Of a DNA stretch of 64,000 bases, positions 22,225 to 32,213 are shown in pieces; position 1 is the first letter of the stretch; each line of letters begins with the position of its first letter. This DNA comes from Notamacropus eugenii (taxonomy: Eukaryota; Chordata; Mammalia; Diprotodontia; Macropodidae). The notes beneath the pieces were generated by a model. It had not been told where the DNA came from. It worked only from the letters and a program-made list of their open reading frames with translations, and did not search any database. The stretch covers positions 58,079,256 to 58,143,255 of the forward strand of contig NC_092876.1 of NCBI RefSeq assembly GCF_028372415.1, in the 5' to 3' direction. The position numbers and the translations under genes are program-made.

Positions 22225-22790
22225 GGGATAGCCAGATGGCACAATGGATAGAGTAGCTGCCCTGGAGTTCAAGAGGACCTGAGTTCAAAACCTATTTACA
22301 AGTCACTTAAACCCTTAAAAAAAAAAGGATACTAAATGTATTTGGAGCCCATGGACCTAGGTTTGAATCTCAGCTCTGCCTCTTACTGGCTATATAATTT
22401 TGGGCAAGTCACTTCTCTCTGAGTTAGTTTCCTAGAGTGAGGGCCTGGAGTCAGGAAGACCCATCGTCCTGAGTTCTGAGTTCAAATTCAGCCTCAGACA
22501 CTTACTTACTATTTGATCCTTGCTTCCCATTGTATTCCTTCAGTTTTAGAGGTGCCCTTGCTTCGCAGATCCCTCTAATCTTAACAGTCAGGTTGGCTTT
22601 TACGAAAGAATATTTACTTCACAGGTATAATACAAACAAAAATCATCTAACCCTGGCTCAGTTACCTCGCCTGTAAAATGAGCTGGAAAAGGAAATGGCA
22701 AACCACTGCAGCATCTCTGCCAACCAAACCCCAAATGGTCACCAAGAGCTGGACACAACTGAAAAACAACCAAACAACAAAAATTTATTC
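22225..22790 (+). mobile_element. SINE cluster: MAR1/MON1 head, MIR fragment, and a SINE split by a foreign piece
   Basis: 22225-22320 is a SINE 5' part. 22325-22430 is MIR-like (TTGAATCTCAGCTCTGCC). 22435-22525 and 22650-22790 are the two halves of another SINE, separated by the unnamed repeat at 22529-22642. Confidence 0.7.
22529..22642 (-). repeat. Unnamed interspersed repeat, copy 2 (inverted)
   Basis: Near-complement of 20673-20789. It lies between the GACACTTACTTACTATTTG half and the CTCAGTTACC half of a SINE, so its arrival post-dates that SINE. Confidence 0.65.
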
Positions 22791-22819
22791 ATTCAACAAA
22801 TTTTGTCAAGTTTCTGTTA

Positions 22820-23740
22820 GCAGTAAGTCAGTCAACTAGAATTTATTAAGCACCTACTATGTGCAGTCACCCATACTGAGCACTGGGATTATAAAGAAAG
22901 GCAAAAGATAGCCCCTGCCCTCAAGGAGCTCACAGACTAAATGACATGCAAGCAACTATGGACAAAGCAGAGCTAGGATGGATGAAGGGGAGACGATGGA
23001 TAGAGGAAAGGCACTGTGACTAAGTGGGATCAGGAAGGACTTATTTCCAAAAGTGGGATTTTAACTGAGACTTGAAGAAAGTCAGGGAAGTTAGAAGGCA
23101 GAAATGGAGAAAGAGAAGAAGAGGAGAGAGAGAGAGAAGGAGGGAAGGGGGGAGGGGAGAGACAGAGAGAAAGGAAAGAGGGGGAGAGAGAAAGAAAGAG
23201 GTAGAGAGAGAGAGGAAGAGAGAGGGAAGGAGAGAGAGAGAGAGAGGGAAGAAGGGAGAGAGAAAGAGAGTGAGGGAGAGATAAGATGAAAAGGAAGAAG
23301 GGAGGAAGGGGAGAGAGACAAAGAGAGAGAAAAGAGGGGGAGAGAGAAAGAAAGAGGGAGGGAGAGAGAGACGGTGAGGGAGAAGGGAGGGAGAGGAAGA
23401 GGGAGGGAGGGAGGGAGAAAGAGAGAGAGAGGAAAGGAGGGAGGGAGGGAGTTCTAGGTATGAGGGACAGCCAGGGAAATGTCCAAAGTTAGAAGATGCT
23501 TGCGGAACAGTAATAGAAGGTGGGTGTCACTAGATGGAAGAGTCCACGAAGGTGAGAAAAAAGAGGGGTAAAAGGGAAGCATAAGGTGACTGGAAAGGTA
23601 AGTACGGGCCAAGTTATGGAAGATTTTCTATTTTATTCTAGAGGTCATAGGGAGCCATTGGATTGGATTGAATGGGGGAGGACAGAGGATGGAATGAACA
23701 GATCTGTGGTTTAGTGGTTGAATGAAGGATGGAATTGGAC
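22820..23740 (-). mobile_element. L2 LINE 3' region, reverse orientation, with an expanded purine tract
   Basis: Complement of L2: TTTATTAAGCACCTACTATG, GCCCCTGCCCTCAAGGAGC, and GGCACTGTGACTAAGTGGGA. It resumes after the tract with GGGACAGCCAGGGAAATG and GAAGATTTTCTATTTTATTC. Confidence 0.8.
23085..23452. repeat. Purine-rich (GA)n/(GGGA)n tract, about 370 bp
   Basis: Almost pure A/G on the + strand. It sits exactly where other L2 copies have a short GAG-rich stretch (compare GGGGAGGAGCATTCCAG at 21361), so it expanded inside the element. Arg/Glu-rich frames over it are spurious. Confidence 0.9.
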
Positions 23741-24549
23741 TAGGGAGAGACTTGAGGCAGGCAGACCATCCCAGCATGAGGAGATGAGGGTCTGCACCAG
23801 GACGGAGGCAGTGTCAGAGGAGGGAAGGGGGCAGATTTGAGAGATGATTTAACATAGAAAGAACAAGACTTGGCAAGTGACTGAATTTGGAGGGCGAGAA
23901 GAAAGAGCTGAGAATTACACCTAGTTGTGAGCCCAGGTGACTGGGAGCACAGTAGTGCCTTTTGCCCTACGGTGTGCAGAGGACTGTACTGGGATAGAAA
24001 CAAAATTTAGAGAAGGCAAAGTTCCTTCCCTCCAGGCTAGCAGGGGAATAAGACACAAGCCCGGATACTTATTCTGTATTATATTATGTGATGAGGGCTT
24101 TTGAAAGCACCAAAGTGCTCTGGGAAATTGTAGGGAGAAGGCCCTAAGTGATCAGGGAAGATGCCCTGGAGGAGGTGACATTCTCTAGAATCCCACGATC
24201 TCAGAGTTGGAAGGGATCCAAAAGTCATCTAGTACCATAGCCCAACCTGCTGGGCTTAAAAGTCAGGCTCAGAATTCAGTAGGTAAGACAGAGATGGGGG
24301 CAAAGGTGTGGCTGGCTTTAGGAACAGGGTAGGTAAAGTCTGAGAGACAAGAAAGACACCGTCATTCTGCCTGTCCTGGGAACAGAGAGGCGTCAGGTGT
24401 CTAGGAGCACAGTGTCCAAGGAGGGCCTTTTTGACCTCTCTACAAAGATCCTCGGCTCAAAGAACTCCCCTCCCACTTCTGCCTGCCGCCCCATCTGGTC
24501 TATCTTCTCTCCAAGAGTGAGATAAAGGAGAAACACTATGAGACTTGTG
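23741..24549. other. No recognised gene; faint LINE-like remnants
   Basis: A single reverse-oriented MIR/CR1-type tail (CTCAGAGTTGGAAGGGATCC) lies near 24199. Nothing else is identifiable. Confidence 0.4.
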
Positions 24550-24722
24550 TTCATCCTTCCTGTTCAAACACCATGACATCAGAGAAATGATGACTTGCAC
24601 TTGACTTCGTTTTGAATGAGGGAAGGCTGTGCAAGGTCATCAGCCTCACTTTCTCCTCCTAAGCCATCTGGATCCAGTGACCAGATATTCATCAGGATGA
24701 CTGGAGATGCCCCAGACCACGA
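24550..24722 (-). mobile_element. tRNA-derived SINE, second copy of the 4450-4770 family, truncated
   Basis: Same CATGACATCAGAGAAATGATG and ATATTCATCAGGATGACTGG blocks in the same orientation. It lacks the tRNA-like head. Confidence 0.75.
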
Positions 24723-24837
24723 GACTATGGAGAGCCTTGACTGCCAGGAAGAAAGAGTTTAAACTTTACTCTGTGGGCAACAAAAACTTCTGAAGTTAGA
24801 GATAGAATGGTACGCTGGTGAGAGGTTGGGAAATAAG

Positions 24838-25085
24838 GAATAAGCATTTATAAAACTCCTAATATGTACCAGGCACTGTGGTAGGCATTTTACAAACATT
24901 ACCTCATTTGATCAACAACCCTGGGAGCTATATTATCCCCATTTTACAGATAGAGAAACTGAGGCAGGGAGAGATGAAGTGACTTGCCCAGGGTCACCCA
25001 GCTAGTAAGAGTCTGAAACTGGATTTGAACTTAGGTCTTTCTCACTCCAGGTCCAGCTCTCTAACCTCTGTGGCCCCTGGCTACT
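24838..25085 (-). mobile_element. MIR/THER-type SINE, nearly full length, reverse orientation
   Basis: TACCAGGCACTGTGGTAGG, CCCATTTTACAGATAGAG, CTTGCCCAGGGTCACCCAGC, and CCAGCTCTCTAACC head. Confidence 0.8.
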
Positions 25086-25089
25086 TCAC

Positions 25090-25570
25090 TGGAAAGTTAG
25101 CTAAATTTGGATCTAGGGGACTTACGTCTGCATTCTGGTTCTGCTAGTCACTCACTTCTCTCTACTGAGCCTCATTTTCCCTCATCTGTAAATCAGTAGG
25201 AATCTAGGACAATAACTAGGGACCTGAAATCTGGGGCCTTTAGCTCTAAATCCTAAGTGGGACTAGACTGGACCACTTGGGTTCCTTCCATCGCTGAAAT
25301 TCTCTGATCTTCCGTAGGCAGTCAGATGGCACAATGGACAGAGCCCTGGGCCTAGCATCAGGAAAACCTGAGTTCAAATCCAACTTTAGACATGTATTAG
25401 CTATGTAACCCCAGGCAGGCTACTGTCTGCCTCAGATTCTTCAGCTGTCAAATGGGGATTATAATAGCACCTACCTCTCAGGCTTGTTGTAAGCATAAAA
25501 TGAGATGACATTGGTAAAGTTCTTAGCACAGTGCTTGGCACATAGCAGATACCTAATAAATCTTTCCTTC
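25090..25570 (+). mobile_element. MIR fragments followed by a full MAR1-type SINE
   Basis: 25090-25310 has MIR pieces ending in a CR1-like tail (CTAGACTGGACCACTTGGG). 25315-25570 is a full SINE: AGGCAGTCAGATGGCACAAT, GAGTTCAAATCCAACTTTAG, AGCACCTACCTCTCAGGC, AGTGCTTGGCACATAGC. Confidence 0.8.
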
Positions 25571-26344
25571 CTACTCTCACACATCTGAACCGGAAACAGG
25601 AGGCTAGAGGGAGGCCCGGGGTGAGTGCCAGAGGGGAGCCAGGTGCGGGACCATCCATCAGTGTTCCTACAGCCCTTTGCCCACCTCCTGGCTCCCTCTC
25701 TCCGGTTCCGGGGAATAATTACAAAGGACACCAATTAAGAGGGCTGAGTGTGGCCCTTTTCTGGATTCTTTGTTTGAAGACCTGGTGGTGAATTATGCAG
25801 GAGGCTGCCTGGAGGAGAAGCTGCTTGGATGGATTCATTATTGATGAGAGATGGCAGGTCCTGGGCTGACAGTCTGCCTGAGAGATATGATTAGCTTGTA
25901 AAAAATTAATCACAGTTCTCAGGGAGGACACAGATTAAAACCCCGAGGAGCTGGTGTTATCCATGTTCCCTAATTTCAGGGGACTTTGAAAAGGTTTTAG
26001 CAAAACTCAGAAGAGACAATTAAATTCAATTAGAGTCACAAGTGCTGAAATGTCACTCCTGGCTTGAAGACAGGCCAGGTGGGGCAGCAGGCAGCACGGG
26101 GAGAGGGGTTCCCTGAGCACCCTTGAGGACAGAGTGTGGGCCAGGCTAGAGGCTCCTTCTGTCTAGGGAGGTCAAAGGACCTTCCCTGGGCTGGTCACAA
26201 GTTGATCAGGAAAGGCCCAGAGGACTGAGGCCACGAAGATAAATCTCTGCCTTTGGCTTGGGTTCCATCCCCCTGAAGTAGGAATGAAAGTAGGGAGTTG
26301 TGGTCAGGAATAACAGGCTCAGTCTTGAATAGACAAGTTGATCC
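25571..26344. other. Repeat-free block
   Basis: No SINE or LINE signature for about 770 bases, the cleanest island in the first 57 kb. It holds the motif-dense stretch at 25690-26080. Confidence 0.5.
25690..26080. promoter_or_regulatory. Candidate developmental enhancer (clustered ATTA/TAAT cores)
   Basis: About eight homeodomain cores in roughly 320 bp: AATAATTAC (25714), CCAATTAAG (25731), ATTCATTATTGATG (25833), GATTAGC (25889), AATTAATCAC (25904), AGATTAAAA (about 25933) and CAATTAAATTCAATTAG (26018, two cores). The bases between are GC-moderate, not simply AT-rich. No coding frame is convincing. Conservation to other mammals is the needed test. Confidence 0.4.
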
Positions 26345-26544
26345 AGAGATGTCAGAGCTGGGAGGGCCCTTAGAACATAGAATGTCAGAGCTGGGAGGGC
26401 CCTTAGAACATGGGATGTCCAAACTGGGAAGGCCCTTAGAACCCAGGATGTGAGAGCTGGGAGGGACCTTAGAACTCAAGATGTCAGAGCTGGGAAGGCC
26501 CTTAGAACACGGAATATCAGAGCTGGGAGGGCCCTCAGAGCACA

Positions 26545-26545
<1 letters not shown>
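26345..26545 (+). repeat. 33-bp minisatellite family, locus 5 (about 6 units)
   Basis: Units of GTCAGAGCTGGGAGGGCCC type with moderate divergence. It ends directly against a (GT)n tract. Confidence 0.9.

Positions 26546-26547
<2 letters not shown>

Positions 26548-26574
<27 letters not shown>
26548..26574. repeat. (GT)n microsatellite
   Basis: About 13 GT units directly after the minisatellite. Confidence 0.9.
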
Positions 26575-26577
<3 letters not shown>

Positions 26578-26889
26578 TGTAATCTGGGATTCAGCCCCCA
26601 TTTGAATAAAACTGTCCTTCTAAAAGAGTCCTTCTACCTGCCCTTTCTAACTGAGAGAAGAGATAGGTTCTATTCAGAGTTAAGTCCAGGAGGGAGGGAG
26701 AGAAGGACTCAGGAAGAAGCCAGCTCCTCTGTATATAGGATTCTTCTTGAGAAAGCCAGAAGGACAAGAATCTCTCCTTTCCCAAGTTCTCACCAACTCT
26801 ACCCCTCACAGAGGTGTGAAACATCCACTAACCATTCTCTATCAATGAGGATGGTCTAACGCAAATGAGCTTAAGCCTTGAGCCACACA
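26575..26889. other. No recognised feature
   Basis: Overlapping frames on both strands, with no domain. Confidence 0.45.
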
Positions 26890-27115
26890 CAATTCAACTG
26901 CTTCAGTTGTGTCCTACTCTTCATGATCCCATTTGGGGTTTTCGTGGCAGAGATACTGCAATGGTTTGCCATTTCCTTCTCCAAGACATTTTGCAGATGA
27001 GGAAACTGAGGCAAACAGGGTGAAGTGACTTGTCCAGGGTCACACAGCAAGTGTCTAAGGACACTGTGAACTCAAGTACCCTATCCACTGAGCCACCTAG
27101 CTGCCCCTGAGTTAC
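26890..27115 (-). mobile_element. MAR1/MON1-type SINE, reverse orientation
   Basis: TCAGTTGTGTCCTACTCTTC, CCATTTGGGGTTTTCGTGG, GGTTTGCCATTTCCTTCTCC, GCAAACAGGGTGAAGTGAC, and CCACCTAGCTGCCCC head. Confidence 0.85.
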
Positions 27116-27479
27116 ATGTATGAGTAAATATACAACAAATATAGGACCAATACAAGGAAATATTTGGGTGAGACAGCTGGAGGCGGGGAGGAATCAGGAA
27201 CGGTTTCCTGCAGAAGGTGACAACTGAGCTAGTCTTTGAATTTCTTATCTTTGTGAAATTCAGTGGGGACATAAGAAAAGTCTTACAGAAAAAAAGTCAG
27301 CTTCGTAAGTAGAAGTCAGGGGAGGCATGGCTAGACAGCAGATGTTCTGAAAAAGATCTGGGGGTGTCAGAGGACTGTAAGCTCAGCATGAGTCAGGAGT
27401 GGGATGGGGTAGCCAAAAAAAGCTAATGCAGAGGTAGCAGCATTAGGAGAAGCACAGCTTCCCAGAGTCGGGAGGTGAT
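27116..27479 (-). mobile_element. L2 LINE remnant (27116-27250) and unassigned sequence
   Basis: ATACAAGGAAATATTTGGG and AGGAATCAGGAACGGTTTCC fit a reverse L2 3' region. The rest is not assignable. Confidence 0.45.
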
Positions 27480-27990
27480 GGTCCCACTGTTCTCTGCCCT
27501 CATCAGACCTCATCTGTGACATTGAGTTTGGTTCTGGACACTGCAGGTTAAGAAGGGTATTGACAAGGCAGAAAGTGTCCAGAAAGGGAAACTAGAAGGG
27601 CATAGAGCCTTACAATCCAGGTGACAGGAGGAGCGTTTGAAGGACTTGGGGATGTTTATCCTGAAGAAGGGAAGATGATGGGGGTACATGTGAGCTGCCT
27701 CCAAGTTGAAGGGCTATTATATAGAAAAAGAATTAGAATTAGAGCAATGGATAGAAGTGGGAAAGAACCCAATTTAATTTTGTGTTCAGGAAAGACTTTG
27801 TACCACTTGAAGGAATCCCAAATAGAAGGCTGACTGGAGAGGTGGTGGGCTTCCCCTCAGTAGTGTTCTTCCAGCGCAGGCTAAATGACCACTTGTTGGG
27901 TATATCAGAGTAGGGGGTGGAGAGGGTTGCTTGATGGGTGGCTTGGACTAGTCAGAAGCTCTGAAACTGTGTAATTCTGTGAAACTAGGA
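27480..27990 (+). mobile_element. CR1/L3 LINE 3' end
   Basis: GAAAGTGTCCAGAAAGGG, GGGGATGTTTATCCTGAAG, CAGGCTAAATGACCACTTG, and terminal GTGTAATTCTGTG. This is the family whose tail most resembles the 33-bp unit. Confidence 0.75.
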
Positions 27991-28395
27991 GTCTTAGTAG
28001 ATGGAGATGGGAGGAGGTGCATTCCAGGCAAGGGAAACAACCACCAGGGCAAGATCAAGCCCAACAAATGCCAATGACCAAGCTTCAGACTGGGCACTAG
28101 AGGTCAGTATGACTTCTAGAAGCTGTCACTTTTGGCAGGCTGGGGAGAAGGGTCTGGAAAGACAAGGAGGGTCTGAATCGGCAAAGACAAAGGGGAAAAT
28201 GTCATTCTAGGCCTCAGCAACGGTAAATGGGGTACCGTCCTTTGAATAGCGAGACCTATCCAGAACTTGGCACATTGTGGGTCTTTAACATATGCTTCTT
28301 GACTTGTCAACTGGAAGAGTAGGAAAGGGACAGGTTGAGAAGAGTGTTAAATGCCAAACATTAAGACTTTAGAACTAATCCTGGAGGCAATAGGG
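27991..28395 (-). mobile_element. L2 LINE internal fragment, reverse orientation
   Basis: GTGCATTCCAGGCAAGGG, GGTTGAGAAGAGTGTTAAAT, and AATCCTGGAGGCAATAGGG. Confidence 0.6.
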
Positions 28396-28560
28396 AGATT
28401 CTCCGTCATATATACTTTCCTCACAGCAACTCTGGGAGGTCATTATTGTTATCCACATTTTATAGATGAGAAAACTGAGGCAGAGAGAAGTAAAGTGCCT
28501 TACCCAGAATCACACAATTGGCAGAGTTTGTTCCTGTATCCAACCCCTTTTTGATTCAGG
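28396..28560 (-). mobile_element. MIR-type SINE, reverse orientation
   Basis: GTTATCCACATTTTATAG, AAACTGAGGCAGAG and AGAATCACACAATTGGC. Confidence 0.7.
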
Positions 28561-28649
28561 ATACCCCTAAGTTAAGAGTTCATGCCTTTTGTATTTCTTG
28601 CCTTCTCAAAAGGCAGGTGAGAAGGAAGAGAATTTGGAACTAAAAAAAA
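28561..28649. other. No recognised feature
   Basis: Short AT-rich stretch between the MIR and the L1. Confidence 0.4.
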
Positions 28650-29705
28650 ATTTTAACATTTTTTAAAGTTTATATATCCTCATACAAGTCATTCCCCAAT
28701 TGATAGGTGATCAAAGAATATGAACAGAAAGTTTTCACATGAAGAAATTAAAGCTATTTATAAACACATAAAATTGTTTAAATCATTATTGATTAGAGAA
28801 ATACAAATTAAACAATTCTGAGGTGCCACATCATGCCTATCAGATTGGTTAATATGAGAGAAAAAGAAAATGATAAATGTTGGAGAAGTTGTAGAAAAAT
28901 CAGAACACTAATGCATTGTTGGTTGAGTTGTGAACGGATCCAACCATTCTGGAGATTTGTCTTGCCCAAAGGGCAACCAAACTGTATATACTCTTTTATC
29001 TAGCAATATCACTACTAGGTCTGTAGTGGTATTTTTTAGAGATCATAAAAAAAGAGGAAAGGACCCCACGTGTACAAAGATATTGATAGCAGCTCTTTTT
29101 GTGGTGGCAGAGAAGTGGAAATTGAGGGGATGTCCATCAACTGCGGAATGACTGAACAAGTTGTGGTATATAAATAAAAAATAATAAGTAGGTGGATTTC
29201 AGAAAAACCTGAAAAGACTTACACAAACTGATAACTGAGTGAAGCGAGCAGAAAGAACCACGAGAACATTGTACATGGTAACAGCAACACTGTGTAATGA
29301 GCAACTATGACAGACTTAGCTCTTCTCAGGAATACAATGATCGAAGACAATTCCAAAAGACCAATGATGGAAAGTTCTATCCACATCCAGACCAAAAACC
29401 ATGGAATCTGAATGCAGATCGAAGCATACTATTTTCACTTTTTTTTTTTTGCTTTTCTTTCTCCTGGTTTTTCCTTTTTGTTCTGATTCTTCTTTCACAA
29501 CATGACTATTGTGGAAATATGTTTAACATGATTGTACATGTATAACCTACATCCGATTGCTTGCTGCCATGGGGAGTGGGGGAGAGAAGAGAGAGAGGGA
29601 GAAAAATTTGGAACTCAAAATCTTACAAAAATGAATGTTGAAAATTTTCTTTACATGTCAATGAAAAAAATAAACACTATTAAATGATGTTTTTTAAAAA
29701 GAGTT
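28650..29705 (+). mobile_element. L1 LINE 3' end (5'-truncated copy with tail)
   Basis: Carries the conserved end of L1 ORF2: GAATATGAACAGAAAGTTTT, ATTAGAGAAATACAAATTAAA, AATGTTGGAGAAGTTGTAG and GGATGTCCATCAACTGCGG all correspond to human L1 positions just before the ORF2 stop. The 3' UTR follows, with a poly(T)-rich stretch and AACTCAAAATCTTACAAAAA, then AATAAA and an A tail near 29695. The reading frame is broken. Confidence 0.85.
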
Positions 29706-30295
29706 GGAGCTAAAACGGACCCCAGACGACATGTGGGAAGTCCCTCCCATCTCGGAGGCCAAAAATGCTTCTCTTGCTTTTCTCAACCACATGACTGGTC
29801 AAAGATAATTTTCAAATATGTCCATAATCTCTGAGTTTTGTTCCAGAAAGCTATGGGGACACTTAGAAAGGGGAGGAAGGGGAGAGAGGAGGGCAGTTGG
29901 ATGCCCCTGAGGGCACCCCTGGCATCCAAAAATGGCCACTGGGAACAGAACCCTCAGAACCTTGAGAATAATCCCAGAATCAGCCCCCTGACTGATGTTA
30001 GATTTTAAAGAACAAACATAGAAGACTTGCTCATTAACTGGAATTAGAGTGAAGTCATCCACCCACTTGAAGTGCTAATAATGGCTGGTCTTTAATGGTG
30101 TTAATTTAACAGTAACAATGTTGCAGGTTTCTTGGTTCTTACAAAATGGAACATTAGCCTAAGCCTGGCTGAGAGGAGGGAAGCAGGGGTGGGAGAGAGG
30201 AAAGAGGGAGCGAGGGAGAAAGGAATCATGGGGACTGCCACCTCCACCCTCTGTGGCCCAGGCGTTTGCTCTGATCTAACCAAGGAAGTTCTATG
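29706..30295. other. Repeat-poor block with some homeodomain cores
   Basis: GCTAATAATGG, TTTAATGGTGTTAATTTAAC and GCTCATTAACTGG occur at 30029-30110. No gene supported. Confidence 0.35.
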
Positions 30296-30490
30296 AATCA
30301 CGGGATTTCAGGATGATAGGGAACTTGGATATTACTGAGACCACTTCCCTCATTTTACAGCTAAGGAAACTGATACTGAGGAAGCTTAAGTGACTTGTCT
30401 AGAAACACACAGTTAAATATATCAGAACTTTATTTAAAATTTAAAAGGGGCTTTTTTCTGACTCCCCAGACTTGTAACATTTTCACTACA
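30296..30490 (-). mobile_element. MIR-type SINE, reverse orientation
   Basis: CCCTCATTTTACAGCTAAGG, GTGACTTGTCTAGAAACAC, then TTCACTACACCACACTGCC head. Confidence 0.7.
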
Positions 30491-30599
30491 CCACACTGCC
30501 AATGAATGAATGACTATGAGTGAAGCAATGAATGAATGAATAAAGTGGTTCTCATTGTATTCAGCGAAACAAATTCACCACCTGCTCAATATGGCATAG

Positions 30600-30770
30600 A
30601 AATTAGTTCTGACTTTGGAATCAAGAATCCCATGGTTTAAATCCTGCCCATGACACTTTCTAGCTGCATGACCCTGAGTATTCACTTACCTCCATTTCTT
30701 CATCTGTTAAGAGAGTTGGACAAAATGATCTCTGAGGTCCCTTCTACCTCTGCTGCTTTGCTACTATGGC
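30600..30770 (+). mobile_element. MIR-type SINE with CR1-like tail
   Basis: GTTTAAATCCTGCCCATG, CATGACCCTGAG, TTCTTCATCTGTTAAGAG, and tail ATGATCTCTGAGGTCCC. Confidence 0.75.
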
Positions 30771-30800
30771 CATCAGTCTAGAGATGGCTGACATTTGAAA

Positions 30801-30844
30801 TGACCAAATCTAGATCATCTCTAGAGATGATCTAGATTTGGTCA
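30801..30844. repeat. Perfect 44-bp palindrome, no spacer
   Basis: The left arm (30801-30822, TGACCAAATC...ATCTCT) is the exact reverse complement of the right arm (30823-30844). The centre is TCTCTAGAGA. The inner half resembles the GATGATCT tail block of the adjacent MIR. It lies between a + MIR and a - MIR. Confidence 0.95.
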
Positions 30845-31000
30845 CAGATTAGGAGTTGAAGGTATTTTGTCAAATCCCGTTTCCTGATGTGAAAACCAGA
30901 GAAGTTCTAGGACCCATTTAAGGTCCTAAAGTTAATGGTGAAGCTGGAATTCAAACCTAGGCCTTTTCCCTCCAAATTCAGTGTCTTTAACGCTGCTGAC
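30845..31000 (-). mobile_element. MIR-type SINE, reverse orientation
   Basis: CAAATCCCGTTTCCTGATG, GAATTCAAACCTAGGCC, TCCAAATTCAGTGTC head. Confidence 0.6.
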
Positions 31001-31439
31001 CTTCACAGGTTTCCCCAAGTCAAAACAAGTTGCCTTCCTTGGGGCCAGCCAGGATCTCCAGGATTGAGTCTGCTCTCCAGAGCAGCTGCCAGTCGGAGGA
31101 CGTGGAACCACGTATCAATGGGCCCCTTGTTCTTGGAGCTAGCTCACTTGGCATCTCAGCCCAAATCCGACGTTGGCAGCCGGTTTTCCTTTGTCCTTTG
31201 TCTGATGCACCCCCGCAGCCTGGCTGCTCCAGGCTGGCTGTGTCTGCTCATCAGGGACAAAAAGCTCCAGCCAGGAGGATCCTTCCGCTTCCCTCCCCCA
31301 CCTCACCCCCAATGACTCTCAGCTGTGCTTGTGGTCACTCTCACCCATCATTCTACCAAGGAGAGGATGCAGTGTGAAGCCATCTACCTGTAGGGTACCT
31401 ACTGGAGGGCTACAGAGTAGAGCAAAAAGGTTCCAATGG
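31001..31439. promoter_or_regulatory. Repeat-free block, candidate regulatory element
   Basis: No repeat signature. Adjacent CCTTTGTCCTTTGTC (SOX-type) motifs near 31189-31203 and CCTTGTTC near 31126, plus ACGTGGAACCACGT near 31099. Open frames on the + strand (30935-31377) have no recognised domain. Confidence 0.3.
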
Positions 31440-31617
31440 AGGAGTAGAACAGAAAATATCTGAGCTAGAAGATGCTTTAGAACAGAGAGTGTGAGAGCTA
31501 GGGAAGGGGCCTGAGAACCCAGGATGTCAGAGCTGGGAGAAGCTTTAGAAACCAGGATGTCAGAGCTGAGAGGAGCTTTAGAATACAGGATGTCAGAGCT
31601 GGGAGGGCCTTACACTA
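31440..31617 (+). repeat. 33-bp minisatellite family, locus 6 (about 5 units)
   Basis: GAGCTAGAAGATGCTTTAG, then GTCAGAGCTGGGAGAAGC and GTCAGAGCTGAGAGGAGC units. Ends against a reverse MIR. Confidence 0.85.
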
Positions 31618-31711
31618 TAGAATAATAATACTAATTGACATTTAAATAGCACTTCAAATTTACAACATGCTTTCCCTGCACTCTCATTTGATTATCATTT
31701 CGATGTTGTTA
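31618..31711 (-). mobile_element. MIR-type fragment, reverse orientation
   Basis: AGAATAATAATACTAATTG, then GCACTTCAAATTTACAACA. Confidence 0.6.
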
Positions 31712-32213
31712 TTACTGTGTACACTGTTCTGGTTCTTGCCCACTTCATTTTGTGTCAGTTTGTATCAGTCTTTCTAGGTTTCTCTGAGACCACCCCCTTC
31801 ATCATTTCTTATAGAACAGTAGTATTCCATCACATTCATATGCCATAACTTGTTCAGCCATCTCCCAGTTGGTGGGCAATCTTCTCAATTTCCATTTTGT
31901 TGCCTCCACAGAAAGAACTGCTCTAACTGCTATAAATATATTTGCATAGGTTCTTTTCCTTTTGCTTTGATCTCTTTGGGGTATAGACCTAGTGGTGATA
32001 TTTCTGGGTCAAGGGGAATGTACATTTTTATAGCCCTTTGGGCATAATTCCAGATTGCTCTCCAAAATGCTTGGACTAGTTCCCAACTCCACCAGCTATG
32101 CATTAGCATCCCTTTCCACATCCTACATGTCCTTTTACTCTTCTGTCAACTTGGCCCATCTGACTGATGTGAGGCAGAATTGTTTTAATTTGTTTTCTTC
32201 TAATCAGGATCAA
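31712..32213 (-). mobile_element. L1 LINE 3' region, reverse orientation
   Basis: Complement of the same L1 region as 28650-29150: AGTATTCCATCACATTCATA, TTGTTCAGCCATCTCCCAG, TCTTTGGGGTATAGACCTAG, ATTGCTCTCCAAAATGCTTG. Confidence 0.85.

Noticed and set aside
23072-23492. Several overlapping Arg/Glu/Lys-rich frames
   Set aside because: Spurious translations of the purine tract inside an L2 copy.
30935-31377. 126- and 115-codon + frames as a possible exon
   Set aside because: No recognised domain, two overlapping frames of similar length and no clear splice context. Kept only as a candidate non-coding element.
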